NCBI RefSeq assembly: GCF_029360705.1
Contig: NZ_JARKMX010000002.1
Coordinates: 248,001-312,000 of the forward strand
Direction: 5' to 3'
DNA length: 64,000 nt
Origin: Paraflavitalea pollutisoli
Lineage (GTDB): Bacteria > Bacteroidota > Bacteroidia > Chitinophagales > Chitinophagaceae
The position numbers and the translations under genes were made by a program. Below the pieces are notes generated by a model. It made no database searches and was not told where the DNA came from. It was given only the letters and a program-made list of their open reading frames with translations. This document shows positions 1 through 9,070 of this stretch, one piece after another (within the stretch, counting starts at the first letter, position 1; every line of letters starts with the position of its first letter).

Positions 1-1644
1 TTCAAAAGCGGCCACTGCTGTTTCTGTAATTACGGGTGCGATGTGGAAGGCCGTATCGGATTTGCCAGCGGCCAGGGCCACCGCGGCACCGGGCGAACTA
101 TCGGGGTGTACACCAAAACGCCAGTTATTGGTGGCCGTGTCGGTGGTTTCAATGACACAGCTATAGCCATCGACGTAATTCCCTTTGATGTAAAACTTAC
201 CGCCTCGGGTGGTATCGCCACCGGTTACGGTATAGGTTGTGTACAAGAGGATCCGATGCCGGCGATTGGACGTAGCGCAACTGCTACTGCCGGTGGTAGC
301 TGGCCCGGGTTTGTAATAATTATTGACCATATTGTGCTGACCACCTGTGCCACCGTAGGCGGAGCCTACCCAATTGTAGACGACGTTGTTGCGGAAGTCG
401 ACGTATTCTTTTTCCGGCTGCCCGGTAGCTGCGCTGCCAGAGAAACGCGGATTGCGGTTGCCATTGTGGGCAATGAGGTTGTGGTGGAAGGAGGCATTTT
501 GTCCACCCCAGATACCTCCGTAGCCGTGCGGTGTGGCTTTGTCGTGAATGGATTGGTACAAGGCTTCGCTGAGCATGCTCCATTGCAGGGTAAAATCGGC
601 AATGGCATAGAACGACCCCAACTCATCGGTCGACCAACTCAGCGAACAATGATCGATGATGATGTTGCGGTAGGGGTTACTGGCCGGACTGCCGAAGCTG
701 TTGTACATCGCGTCGACCACTTTGGTCGTATCGCCGGGATTGATGATGATATCACCCGGACGACTGCGCAGATAACGGATGATGATATTATTGGCCATGA
801 TGCGTACGCCATAGTTGGCGAGGCAGATGCCATCTCCCGGGGCTGTTTGCCCGGCAATGGTGATATTGTCGCGCTGCATTGTAAGGGGCGATAGCAGGTT
901 GATGGTACCAGACACTTTGAAGAGAATGGTACGATTGGGCTGGCTCACGGCATCGCGTAAGCTGCCGGCGCCACTGTTGTTGAGGTTGGTCACATAGTAA
1001 ATGCTGCCTCCTCTGCCGCCACTGCTATGACGGCCGCCCCCTTCTGCACCCGGGAAGGCGACCTGCAGCGAATCAGCCGTCATGCCGGCAATCTGTACAT
1101 CTTTCGAAACGAGGTATCGGCCTGTCAACGCGGTGGTCGTCCAGGGATATACCCGCAGGCGAAAGGTATTGCCGGCTGGCACTGCGATATTCAGTCCGCT
1201 GTAGGTAAGTGCCGAGGGAACGCTACCAGACACCAGGGTTTGTGCGGCGGCCAGGTCATTGAATGTGGTACCATTTACCGACCAGCAGATACGGGCCCGG
1301 CCTGCAGAAGAAGAATTGAAGCTTAGTGACAGGCCGATCGTATTGATGTAGTAATTGGCTACGCCGTTGGGGGCTACGGTATATTCCACGTAGCGACTGT
1401 TGTTGAAGCCCGTTTCGGCAGGCCACGCGCCGGTGCCATCGGGCAGTATGCGTTGCCCTCCATTGGCGGAGAGGTAATTGTTAACGACAAGTCCGGTGAG
1501 TGTTTGTGCACCGGCTGAGAGTTGGCCGGAGACCGTTGACTGCTGGGTCGCCGTCAACGGCCAGGACGCGGTAGCCTGTGCGGAAGCATGGTGGTATCCG
1601 ATCGCTGTTGCCAGCGATAATAGCAATGCCTTAACCTGAACCAT
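1..1644 (-). CDS. Secreted pectate lyase-like protein, C-terminus cut by the window edge
   Basis: An open frame of 548 codons starts at the ATG at 1644 and runs off the left edge without a stop. Residues 1-22 look like a Sec signal peptide ending ASAQA. About 180 residues of beta-rich accessory sequence follow. A catalytic-type region then opens with AFPGAEGGGRHSSGGRGG and YVTNLNNSGAGSLRDAV, the usual opening of Bacteroidota pectate lyases (PL1-like right-handed beta-helix). Further on, IIIDHCSLSWSTDE and FHHNLIAHNGNRNPRF match the same family. The likely role is cleavage of polygalacturonate outside the cytoplasm. It is divergent from a rhamnogalacturonan acetylesterase, which supports pectin breakdown. 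A T9SS or lipid anchor cannot be judged because the end is missing. Family assignment is good; exact substrate is inferred. Confidence 0.85.
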   Translation of the reverse strand, partial: MVQVKALLLSLATAIGYHHASAQATASWPLTATQQSTVSGQLSAGAQTLTGLVVNNYLSANGGQRILPDGTGAWPAETGFNNSRYVEYTVAPNGVANYYINTIGLSLSFNSSSAGRARICWSVNGTTFNDLAAAQTLVSGSVPSALTYSGLNIAVPAGNTFRLRVYPWTTTALTGRYLVSKDVQIAGMTADSLQVAFPGAEGGGRHSSGGRGGSIYYVTNLNNSGAGSLRDAVSQPNRTILFKVSGTINLLSPLTMQRDNITIAGQTAPGDGICLANYGVRIMANNIIIRYLRSRPGDIIINPGDTTKVVDAMYNSFGSPASNPYRNIIIDHCSLSWSTDELGSFYAIADFTLQWSMLSEALYQSIHDKATPHGYGGIWGGQNASFHHNLIAHNGNRNPRFSGSAATGQPEKEYVDFRNNVVYNWVGSAYGGTGGQHNMVNNYYKPGPATTGSSSCATSNRRHRILLYTTYTVTGGDTTRGGKFYIKGNYVDGYSCVIETTDTATNNWRFGVHPDSSPGAAVALAAGKSDTAFHIAPVITETAVAAFE

Positions 1645-1718
1645 AACCAGTCTTTTTTTGGTTCCTTCAAGTCTACGCCCTTATTTCTGTTTTCCGATAC
1701 ACCGGACAGGGGTTTATC

Positions 1719-1759
1719 TCCGGTAGCGTTCTCGAAATGGTGCCGAGAACGTTGCCGGA
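1719..1759. promoter_or_regulatory. 41-bp interrupted inverted repeat between divergent pectin genes
   Basis: The arms TCCGG-tag-CGTTCTCG and CGAGAACG-ttg-CCGGA pair perfectly except for a symmetric 3-base interruption, around a 9-base centre. The dyad sits centrally in the 169-bp gap between the pectate lyase start (1644) and the acetylesterase start (1814). There is no T-run on either side, so it does not look like a terminator. It may be a shared operator or a 5' leader hairpin; the operator role is inference. Confidence 0.45.
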
Positions 1760-1813
1760 CTTTTATGGATCATTTTAACACGGGTACCCCTATCTTGCTG
1801 AAAACTGTTTCGT

Positions 1814-2572
1814 ATGCGTATTGCTACCTGCCTGCTTTTTGCTGTTGTTTTTGTAGCACTGGCTGCATTCATCGCGCCCGGTAAGAAAACCAGGATCATT
1901 TCCATTGGCGACTCTACCATGGCGGAGGCTTCACCGGCAGACAATTATCCGGGCAGAGGGTGGATGCAGTTGGCTCGCCCGTACTATTCGAACGATGTGG
2001 AGATTTATAATTTTGCCCGCAGCGGCAGGAGCTCGAAAAGTTTTCGTTCGGAGGGGCATTGGGATAAAGCCCTTCAGAAAATAGAAGCCGGAGATTTTGT
2101 ATTTATCCAATTTGGGCATAACGACCAGAAGCCCGACACCGCCAGGCATACGGATGCCAACAGTTCGTTCAAAGCCAATCTTATTCGCTATACTAAAGAG
2201 ACGAAAGCCCGCGGTGCTTTTCCTATTCTTTTTACCTCGATTGTTCGTCGCAGTTTTGGTTCCGATGGCAAACTGAAGGATACCCATGGTGATTATGTAA
2301 CGGTGGTACGGGCCCTGGCCGACAGCCTGCATATTCCGTTGGTGGATATGACGCAGCTTACCGGCCAGCTGGTGGAAAAAATGGGTGTGGAAGACTCTAA
2401 AAAGTTGTACCTCTACGTACAACCCGGTGTCACTCCCAAATTGCCGGAGGGAAAACAGGACGATACGCATTTGTGCGTATACGGCGCCGAACAATATGCC
2501 CGCCTGGCCGCCAAAAGCATCAAAAGCCTGCGACTGCCCCTTTCTTCCTACGTAATCAATACCGACCAATAG
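1814..2572 (+). CDS. Rhamnogalacturonan acetylesterase-like SGNH hydrolase (CE12 family)
   Basis: 252 residues with an N-terminal hydrophobic segment (residues 3-20), so probably exported. The SGNH blocks are clear: GDST with nucleophile Ser34, SGRSSKSF near residue 70, GHND at 101-104 and the terminal DDTHL with catalytic Asp216/His219. The G-R-S-S-K-S-F block and the length fit CE12 esterases, which remove acetyl groups from rhamnogalacturonan. Such deacetylation exposes pectin backbones to lyases, so the divergent pectate lyase is a sensible partner. The ATG at 1814 gives a proper signal sequence. The acetylesterase family is well supported; the natural substrate is inferred. Confidence 0.87.
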   Translation: MRIATCLLFAVVFVALAAFIAPGKKTRIISIGDSTMAEASPADNYPGRGWMQLARPYYSNDVEIYNFARSGRSSKSFRSEGHWDKALQKIEAGDFVFIQFGHNDQKPDTARHTDANSSFKANLIRYTKETKARGAFPILFTSIVRRSFGSDGKLKDTHGDYVTVVRALADSLHIPLVDMTQLTGQLVEKMGVEDSKKLYLYVQPGVTPKLPEGKQDDTHLCVYGAEQYARLAAKSIKSLRLPLSSYVINTDQ

Positions 2573-2734
2573 TCCCGGCCTATTTATTTTCCGATCTACC
2601 CAACCCTTCCTGGTTGTATGACCGTTCATTGATGTAGGGCTTTTTGCCTGAACCTCATTGCCCGGTCTTTTTTATGGGTACCAGGTGATGATGGACCTTC
2701 CACCCTGTGTGAGCGTACGATCATTAACGACACC

Positions 2735-3289
2735 TTGTCAAAAAATCATTTCGTGTTGGAGGATCAGTATGAGATCATAGAACGATGTATGCGCGACGAC
2801 CGCCTGGCGCAGGAGAAATTTTACCGGCACTTCTATCCTTCCATGTTCTGCCTGTGCAAAAAATTCTTCCAGGATGACCATGCCGTGCTGGAAGCGGTGA
2901 ATGACGGCATGCTCAAAGTTTTCAACCGGTTAAAAGACTATCATCCCGACAAAGGTGCTTTGTTCAACTGGGTATATACGGTGGTGCGCAATACCGCGCT
3001 GGATAAACTAAAAACTTCGGTGAAAGTACCGGTCGCTGCCGTGAGTGAAGAAGAGGTGGAGATACCCACCGGCAATATCCTGGAAGACCTGGAGTGGCGT
3101 GATGTATATCATTACCTCGACCTGCTGCCCCCTGCCACCAGGGCCGTATTCAGCCTTTTTTACCTGGAGCATTTCAATATCTCTGCCATTACCAAACAGT
3201 TGCAGATCGCTCCAGGCACGGTCAAATGGCAACTGAGCGAAGGCAGAAGGCTGCTGCATCCCGTACTTAAAAAGCATTTCACCATTTAA
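2735..3289 (+). CDS. ECF-type RNA polymerase sigma factor
   Basis: About 184 residues. Region 2 is visible around residues 30-90 (EKFYRHFYPSMFCLCKKF, then FNWVYTVVRNTALDKLK). Region 4 is near the C-terminus (LLPPATRAVFSLFYLEHFNISAIT followed by APGTVKWQLSEGRRLL). It belongs to the extracytoplasmic-function group common in Bacteroidota. The start is uncertain: TTG at 2735 is the longest choice, and GTG at 2753 would give a shorter protein. The next gene begins 11 bases after the stop and encodes a single-pass membrane protein, the usual position of an anti-sigma factor. The target regulon cannot be read from the window; the next gene downstream is an M28 peptidase. Confidence 0.85.
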   Translation: MSKNHFVLEDQYEIIERCMRDDRLAQEKFYRHFYPSMFCLCKKFFQDDHAVLEAVNDGMLKVFNRLKDYHPDKGALFNWVYTVVRNTALDKLKTSVKVPVAAVSEEEVEIPTGNILEDLEWRDVYHYLDLLPPATRAVFSLFYLEHFNISAITKQLQIAPGTVKWQLSEGRRLLHPVLKKHFTI

Positions 3290-3299
3290 AGGTTATACT

Positions 3300-4520
3300 G
3301 TGAAACAAGAACGACCATCCTCTCCTTTCTTCACCAACGACGATAGCCCGGTGCCGCCAGTGCCACCTGCTGACGCCTGGCGTTCGATGCGTGCCCGCCT
3401 CGATGCACAGGCTGCTGCGGGCAGGAAACGGCGGGGAACGTTCTGGTTGTCGCCGGTAGGTTGCGCAGCGCTGCTGTTCCTGCTGGTGGGTAGTGGTGCC
3501 GGCATTTGGTGGATGACCCAATCTGCTCCGCCCGCTGTTACTGAAAAACAGCCCGTCGTTTCGCCTGATTCACTCACCGCTGCTACTGAACCAATAAAAA
3601 ATATCAACGAACCTGTAAATCCAGGCGTGGCTGTATCCGGGCAGGCTGCCCAGTCATCGACAAGACCAGTTACCCGTCAACACAGTTTGGGACATCGGGC
3701 CCTTCCCAAAGCATCCCGGATCAACTATCCGATTGCCCGCAGAGAGGAGCTACCCGCCACTACTGCCGAGCAGACTGGCAGGGCCGCAACCGTATCAAAA
3801 CCTATCCAGTTAGCGTCGGTTTCCCGTTCAAATTATGGTTCTCCCATCCGGGTGCTTAGCCCTCGCCCGATGGCCTATGGCTGGCTACAGATCCCACAGC
3901 CGCTGAATGCCCTTTGCGAGGTATTCCCTTCCCGCCGCTATCAATGGGCGGTGGGATTGCAAACGGAATTATCGCTGCCCGTAGCCTCGCCCTATGTCTA
4001 CTTTACCGATCTCCAGTTGCGGGAGCGCTTTTATATCCCCTTTATTCCAGGTGCCTGGGCGAGTGTTACCAAAGGACGGCACCGGTTGCTATTGGAACTT
4101 AAACCTTTTTCCCACGCACTGTTGCCGGGTCATGATCAACTGGACTCAACGAATCTCGAGGGCCGTTCACTCGTAAAGGTATTCGGCATGCAGGCAGGTC
4201 TTGGCTATTCGTACCGGATCGATGCGCATTGGTGGTTGGGCGCCAGTATCGTGGGCTCCGTATGGCGAAAAGGTATTGCTTCTTTGGAAAACTATCCTGC
4301 TCCGCCAAAGGTCAATCTTTCCCCCATAGCGCTTCAGGGCGAGCCTTTCCGCCCCGCGGCTATTGGCGCTACTATTCAGGTGGCTTATGCCACCGGCCGT
4401 TGGCAAGGTATGCTGCAGGTAGAATCGCCGTTTGGGACTGGCAATACGGGCAAGCTGATGGTTTGGAGCCGCGTTGGTGTACGCTACCAGTTGTGGCAAT
4501 CCGCCTCCGACTTCCAATAA
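3300..4520 (+). CDS. Single-pass membrane protein, putative anti-sigma partner with beta-rich C-terminal domain
   Basis: 406 residues starting at GTG 3300, in an apparent operon with the ECF sigma gene. The N-terminus is cytoplasmic-looking (about 45 residues with PVPPVPPADAWRSMRARLD). It is followed by one transmembrane segment around residues 48-70 (LLFLLVGSGAGIWWM), then a Ser/Thr/Pro-rich linker. The last roughly 200 residues alternate hydrophobic and polar residues like an outer-membrane beta-barrel. This layout recurs in Bacteroidota proteins encoded beside ECF sigma factors and is often guessed to be an anti-sigma or envelope sensor. No zinc-binding anti-sigma motif was seen. The function is therefore inferred from gene order and topology only. 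Confidence 0.55.
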   Translation: MKQERPSSPFFTNDDSPVPPVPPADAWRSMRARLDAQAAAGRKRRGTFWLSPVGCAALLFLLVGSGAGIWWMTQSAPPAVTEKQPVVSPDSLTAATEPIKNINEPVNPGVAVSGQAAQSSTRPVTRQHSLGHRALPKASRINYPIARREELPATTAEQTGRAATVSKPIQLASVSRSNYGSPIRVLSPRPMAYGWLQIPQPLNALCEVFPSRRYQWAVGLQTELSLPVASPYVYFTDLQLRERFYIPFIPGAWASVTKGRHRLLLELKPFSHALLPGHDQLDSTNLEGRSLVKVFGMQAGLGYSYRIDAHWWLGASIVGSVWRKGIASLENYPAPPKVNLSPIALQGEPFRPAAIGATIQVAYATGRWQGMLQVESPFGTGNTGKLMVWSRVGVRYQLWQSASDFQ

Positions 4521-4638
4521 ATCCCTTCGCCGATACGATCGCCACCTACCGACTTACCGAATTTTAATTATGAACGGAATGGGTTTTCTTGCAATCCTTA
4601 ATATTTTCGGGGGTTCAAGCTCAACCTAATCGTTCATT

Positions 4639-6195
4639 ATGAGAAGAAACCCGACCTTATTGGCCCTTGCCCTTCTGTTGGCAGGGAACGGAGTCTTTGC
4701 TCAATCCAAAGACTCCCTGATGGTAAAAAGCATTATTGAAGAAGCTACTCAACGCTCACAACTCCAGACCCTGGGTCGTGAATTGATGGATGGCATCGGC
4801 CCCCGGCTGGTGGGCAGTCCTCAGATGAAGCAGGCCAATGACTGGGCCGTCGCGAAATACCAGGGATGGGGCATTGCTGCTAAAAATGAACAGTGGGGCG
4901 AATGGCGCGGCTGGGAAAGAGGTGTAACCCATATCGACATGGTGTACCCTCGTGTAAAATCGCTGGAAGGTATGCAACTGGCCTGGAGCCCTTCTACCGG
5001 CGGCAAGACGGTTACCGGCGAAGTGATCATCCTGGCCGATCTGGCCGATTCGGTAGCCTTTCAACAATGGCTGCCGTCGGTGAAAGGCAAGTTCGTCATG
5101 ATCTCGATGAACCAGCCAACCGGCCGTCCCGATTATAACTGGGAAGAGTATGCCACCAAGGAATCGTTTGAAAAAATGAAGAAAGAGCGTGCTGCCCAGA
5201 CGGATGCCTGGCGCAACCGCATCACTAAAACCGGATTGACGGCCCGTACCTTACCTGTAGCCCTGGAAAAAGCCGGTGCTGCTGGTGTGGTCATGTCTTA
5301 CTGGTCTAATGGATTTGGTGTCAACAAGATCTTCGGCGCCAATACCACCAAGGTGCCTACGATCGATATTGCCCTGGAAGATTATGGCCTGCTGTATCGC
5401 CTTACTGAAGGTGGTCAGAAACCAAAGATCAGTGTACGCGCCGATTCGAAAGAACTGGGTATGGTGCCAACTTTCAATACGATTGCCGAGATCAAAGGCT
5501 CTGAAAAGCCCAATGAGTACGTGATCCTTTCTGCTCACTTCGACTCCTGGGATGGCGGGACCGGCGCTACCGATAATGGTACTGGCACGCTGACCATGAT
5601 GGAAGCTATGCGCATCCTCAAAAAAGTATATCCCAATCCCAAACGCACCATCCTGGTGGGTCACTGGGGTAGTGAAGAACAGGGCCTCAACGGCTCCCGG
5701 GCTTTTGTAGAAGATCATCCGGAGATCGTGAAGAATATCCAGGTATTGTTTAACCAGGATAATGGCACCGGCCGCGTAGTGAATCTTTCGGGCCAGGGCT
5801 TTCTGCGTGCTTATGAATACCTCGGCCGCTGGCTGGGTGCGGTACCCAACGATATCCGCAGCCAGATTGAAACGCGGTGGCCCGGTGCTCCTGGTGCCGG
5901 CGGGTCGGACTTCGCTTCTTTTGTAGCAGCTGGTGCGCCTGCATTTTCGCTCAGCTCTACCAGCTGGTCGTATGGCAACTATACCTGGCATACCAACCGC
6001 GACACGTATGACAAGATCGTATTCGACGATGTACGCAGCAATGCTATCCTGACGGCTATCCTGGCTTATATGGCTTCGGAAGATCCCGTCAAGACTTCCA
6101 ACGAAAAAAGTGTACTGCCCAACAATCCACGTACCGGCGCTCCCGGCATCTGGCCTGCTCCTGTGAAACCAACCAGGAAGGGTGGCGTGAATTAA
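4639..6195 (+). CDS. Secreted M28-family zinc aminopeptidase/carboxypeptidase Q-like
   Basis: 518 residues with a signal peptide (residues 1-21, cleavage after GVFA). A protease-associated-like insert lies around residues 120-270. The M28 catalytic core follows: HFDSWD (His300, Asp302), the bridging Asp in GATDNGTG (Asp312), GSEEQGL (Glu346/347), FNQDNGTGR near residue 373 and the last ligand in YTWHTNRDTYD near residue 453. All five metal ligands and the general base are present, so it should be active. It probably trims peptides in the periplasm or outside the cell. An intrinsic terminator 22 bases after the stop ends its transcript. Substrate specificity cannot be told. Confidence 0.88.
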   Translation: MRRNPTLLALALLLAGNGVFAQSKDSLMVKSIIEEATQRSQLQTLGRELMDGIGPRLVGSPQMKQANDWAVAKYQGWGIAAKNEQWGEWRGWERGVTHIDMVYPRVKSLEGMQLAWSPSTGGKTVTGEVIILADLADSVAFQQWLPSVKGKFVMISMNQPTGRPDYNWEEYATKESFEKMKKERAAQTDAWRNRITKTGLTARTLPVALEKAGAAGVVMSYWSNGFGVNKIFGANTTKVPTIDIALEDYGLLYRLTEGGQKPKISVRADSKELGMVPTFNTIAEIKGSEKPNEYVILSAHFDSWDGGTGATDNGTGTLTMMEAMRILKKVYPNPKRTILVGHWGSEEQGLNGSRAFVEDHPEIVKNIQVLFNQDNGTGRVVNLSGQGFLRAYEYLGRWLGAVPNDIRSQIETRWPGAPGAGGSDFASFVAAGAPAFSLSSTSWSYGNYTWHTNRDTYDKIVFDDVRSNAILTAILAYMASEDPVKTSNEKSVLPNNPRTGAPGIWPAPVKPTRKGGVN

Positions 6196-6217
6196 TATCG
6201 GGTAACCTGATCGTAAG

Positions 6218-6251
6218 AGGGCTGTTCACAATGAAGTGAACAGCCCTTTTT
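6218..6251 (+). terminator. Intrinsic terminator of the M28 peptidase gene
   Basis: A perfect 12-bp stem (AGGGCTGTTCAC with GTGAACAGCCCT, 6-base loop) is followed by TTTTATTG on the plus strand. It begins 22 bases after the peptidase stop codon. The minus side lacks a T-run. Confidence 0.88.
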
Positions 6252-6281
6252 ATTGTTGTGCAGGTGGTGATCAGGTGGAAA

Positions 6282-7481
6282 CTACAACTGCAATTTGATC
6301 TTCGCTTTGTTGAGCAGGATGGCAATGCCCATGATGATCACGGCATAACAGAGTGACCAGGCAACGCCCAGCCAGCCATGGTGGAAGGCATGCGGCATAA
6401 AGTACCAGCCCAGTACCGATTGAATATGGTACAGGATGGCGGGCAATATATAGATCAGCAAGGGGTTGGCAGCGGCGGGTTTGAGGAAGGCGGTCCAGCC
6501 GCTGATCTTTTTGACATCGGTAAACCAATACAGCAGGCTGAACAAGATACAGCAAATGGCGACACAGAAGAGGCACCAGGGAGGCGTAGCATAGATCTTC
6601 GATATACCGTGCATGGGGCGTAGTAACCAGGCAGCGGTGGCAGCAATGACCGTGAGCACGATGGCCTGCATGAAGCGCTGGGTATTGGTACGAATACCTT
6701 TGCGCTCAAAAAATATCAGGGACAATACGATGCCACTGAGCACAATGCTGACATGCGACATATGGCCGGCCTGTGCGCCCATCCACTGGAAAATGCCGTA
6801 GGCCTGCAAGGCAGGCAGGCGACCCAATATATACCAGAGCACGCACATTGTGATGGCCACCATCAATCCAAACCGGCTTCCGCCGACCAATTGATAAATG
6901 ACGCAGGCAATCAGGTAGGCCCATCCGATCAGGCCCAGTATTCCCCACCACTGGGTGGTAAGGCCATGCTCACCGGCTTCGCCGCCCCGATACAGGAACC
7001 CCAATATGATCAATCCGACCATCCCGGCTCCTTTCAATGCCCAGGTCAATGATTTTTGGCGGAAGGGATAATTGTTCCAGACGAGGATCGCGCTCCCGTA
7101 GAACAGCAGCGACCATACATGTATGGACATACCCATCGCTTCTTCATTGTACCCGCCTTCTCCATTGACCATAAAAACACCGAGTACCAGCAATCCGACG
7201 GTACGCCACACAATGTGCTGCTGCAGCTGCCAGAAGAAATCTCCTTTGGCAAGCCGGTTATTGATCGCAAAGGGAAGGGACATACCGACGATGAACAGAA
7301 AAGCGGGAAAGACGACATCTACAAAGGTCATGGCATCTGCATCGGCCGGCATATGTTTCATCCACTGGGGGATACCGCCGACGCCTGCGACGTCATTGAC
7401 AAAAATCATGACAAGGATAGTAATGCCGCGGAATACATCGATGGAAAGAATACGTTCCGTTGTCAACGTATTGTACTTCAT
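6282..7481 (-). CDS. DUF5009/HGSNAT-like multipass membrane acyltransferase
   Basis: 399 residues with about ten hydrophobic transmembrane stretches. The N-terminus RILSIDVFRGITILVMIFVN is the signature of the DUF5009 family related to heparan-alpha-glucosaminide N-acetyltransferase. These proteins are thought to move acetyl groups across the inner membrane onto sugars. A histidine-containing loop (GHMSHVSIVLSG) lies near residue 248. It is a lone minus-strand gene with its own start at 7481, convergent with the M28 peptidase gene. Family membership is clear; the acceptor substrate is unknown. Confidence 0.8.
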   Translation of the reverse strand: MKYNTLTTERILSIDVFRGITILVMIFVNDVAGVGGIPQWMKHMPADADAMTFVDVVFPAFLFIVGMSLPFAINNRLAKGDFFWQLQQHIVWRTVGLLVLGVFMVNGEGGYNEEAMGMSIHVWSLLFYGSAILVWNNYPFRQKSLTWALKGAGMVGLIILGFLYRGGEAGEHGLTTQWWGILGLIGWAYLIACVIYQLVGGSRFGLMVAITMCVLWYILGRLPALQAYGIFQWMGAQAGHMSHVSIVLSGIVLSLIFFERKGIRTNTQRFMQAIVLTVIAATAAWLLRPMHGISKIYATPPWCLFCVAICCILFSLLYWFTDVKKISGWTAFLKPAAANPLLIYILPAILYHIQSVLGWYFMPHAFHHGWLGVAWSLCYAVIIMGIAILLNKAKIKLQL

Positions 7482-7569
7482 GCAGGAGATTGTTGGGTTG
7501 TGCTAAATATACAATGAAGCAACTGATTTTCCGCGCAGGAACATCAACCCCCTCCGTTAATGGTATACT

Positions 7570-8115
7570 TTATAGCTGCCAGCCCAGTCTGATCGCGAGA
7601 AAGCTATAGCCTCCCCGGTTCAGCAACGATGCCTCAGGAAAAGTTGATCCTAATTTGGTGCCGCTGTAGCGCAGGGCGACCTCGAGCTGTTTTTTACCGA
7701 CAGGCAACATGGCTCCCAGGGAGGGTACCAGTGCCAGTCTGGTGGAGGTATTGGCATCAAGCCCAATGTTGAGTCCTGTTTCAAAGCCCAGGAAATATTT
7801 CTTCCAGCCGTAATATTTTACCCCAGCCAGTACAGGCAGAATGGAAAAATGCTGCACTTCTTTGTCATCGAACGACCTCACTTTACCACTGAAATAATTA
7901 TAGCCGGCGCTGAGCGATGCTGCAAAGTGTGTGCTTGCCCTCCATTCCTTTTTGATATGCATACCCGTTAGCACGCCGGTCATATCGCCAACCGCTGTAT
8001 AGGCCGGGATACCCAGGTCGACCCCGATGGTCAATGGACTACGGAAGGTCTTATACTGTGCGCTGGCGAGCATTTCGCTGAACACCAGACACCCGAGCAG
8101 CATTATTTTTTTCAT
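7570..8115 (-). CDS. Small outer-membrane beta-barrel-like protein of unknown function
   Basis: 181 residues from the ATG at 8115. An upstream in-frame ATG at 8166 was rejected because 8115 places a clean signal peptide (MKKIMLLGCLVFSEMLASAQ) at the N-terminus. The mature part has alternating aromatic and glycine strands (LAGVKYYGWKKYFLGFETG, a final FLAIRLGWQL) typical of small 8-strand barrels. It ends in an aromatic-rich strand, as outer-membrane proteins often do. I do not recognise a specific family. It stands alone between the DUF5009 gene and the divergent receptor locus. Confidence 0.6.
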   Translation of the reverse strand: MKKIMLLGCLVFSEMLASAQYKTFRSPLTIGVDLGIPAYTAVGDMTGVLTGMHIKKEWRASTHFAASLSAGYNYFSGKVRSFDDKEVQHFSILPVLAGVKYYGWKKYFLGFETGLNIGLDANTSTRLALVPSLGAMLPVGKKQLEVALRYSGTKLGSTFPEASLLNRGGYSFLAIRLGWQL

Positions 8116-8343
8116 ACCATCTATTTCAGGAAAGATAAATACCGTAGGGATGAATCCCGCCGGCATTGTTGCACAACCGGCTATTTACGGGGTTGAACTG
8201 TCGTATGACAGCCCTGGTCTGCCAAACGTTGCGGGAGATTAAAAAATCATTAATACCTGCATATATACGATCATCAAAAAACGGTGATGACTCCCCGGAA
8301 ATCACGTAAATTGGCAAACCAGTTAACCTTCATATTAAAACTA

Positions 8344-9069
8344 ATGCCCAAACAACTGCTTCTACTTTTTCTTGCCTTAACGGGCTATGCTGCAGTAGCC
8401 CAGAACACACCTGCCGACACCAGTTTCAACCAAGTCGCGATGCACAATGCGGTAACGAACTATCACCATTACACGGACAGACAATCCCGGTTGTTCAATG
8501 GCGTTGAGTTCTTCGGTTATTCGCCCAAGATCGAGGGCATCCCCTATTACCTCGAGAATACCTGGCAGCGAGGCCGAATCGTGTATGACGGCATCACCTT
8601 CGACACCGTCCAAATGATGTATGATATCGTCAAAGACCGCGTCGTCATTCTTCACTTCAACAATTTCTTCCGCGTGTCTCTGTTTAGCGACAAGGTGCAA
8701 TCCTTTTCCGTAATGGGACATCAGTTTATCCGGATAGAACGTGACAGCCTGCGCAGGTCTCCGTTGACAACCGGCTTCTATGACCAGTTGTATACCGGCC
8801 CTACCAGTGTATTATCCAAACGTAGTAAGATCATCGAAGAGACAGTTAAAGAAACGCTTGAACGGAAATTCCTGGAACAGTACTCCTATTACGTTTTCAA
8901 GGATGGCAGCTACCATACCGTCAGAACACAAAAGGGACTGCTTTCCTTACTAAAGGACCATGCCCGTGAGGTCAAACAACATCTGCGGAAAAACAAGATC
9001 AAGTTCAGAAAAGATAAAGAGAACGCGATCGTTCAAGCCGCCATTCATTACGATTCTTTAAAACACTGA
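8344..9069 (+). CDS. Exported protein of unknown family, first gene of a TonB-receptor operon
   Basis: 241 residues from ATG 8344, chosen because it starts a clear signal peptide (MPKQLLLLFLALTGYAAVAQ); an ATG 60 bases upstream only adds a polar tail. The middle is rich in Phe/Tyr/Asp with no recognised motif, and the last 60 residues are strongly basic (VKQHLRKNKIKFRKDKEN). The stop codon is one base before the ATG of the STN-type TonB receptor, so the two are almost certainly co-transcribed and translationally close. It may be a periplasmic or surface accessory of the receptor; that is inference from position alone. Confidence 0.6.
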   Translation: MPKQLLLLFLALTGYAAVAQNTPADTSFNQVAMHNAVTNYHHYTDRQSRLFNGVEFFGYSPKIEGIPYYLENTWQRGRIVYDGITFDTVQMMYDIVKDRVVILHFNNFFRVSLFSDKVQSFSVMGHQFIRIERDSLRRSPLTTGFYDQLYTGPTSVLSKRSKIIEETVKETLERKFLEQYSYYVFKDGSYHTVRTQKGLLSLLKDHAREVKQHLRKNKIKFRKDKENAIVQAAIHYDSLKH

Positions 9070-9070
9070 T

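Noticed and set aside
43-894. 283-codon open frame on the plus strand
   Set aside because: Antisense to the pectate lyase gene, whose family motifs are unmistakable.
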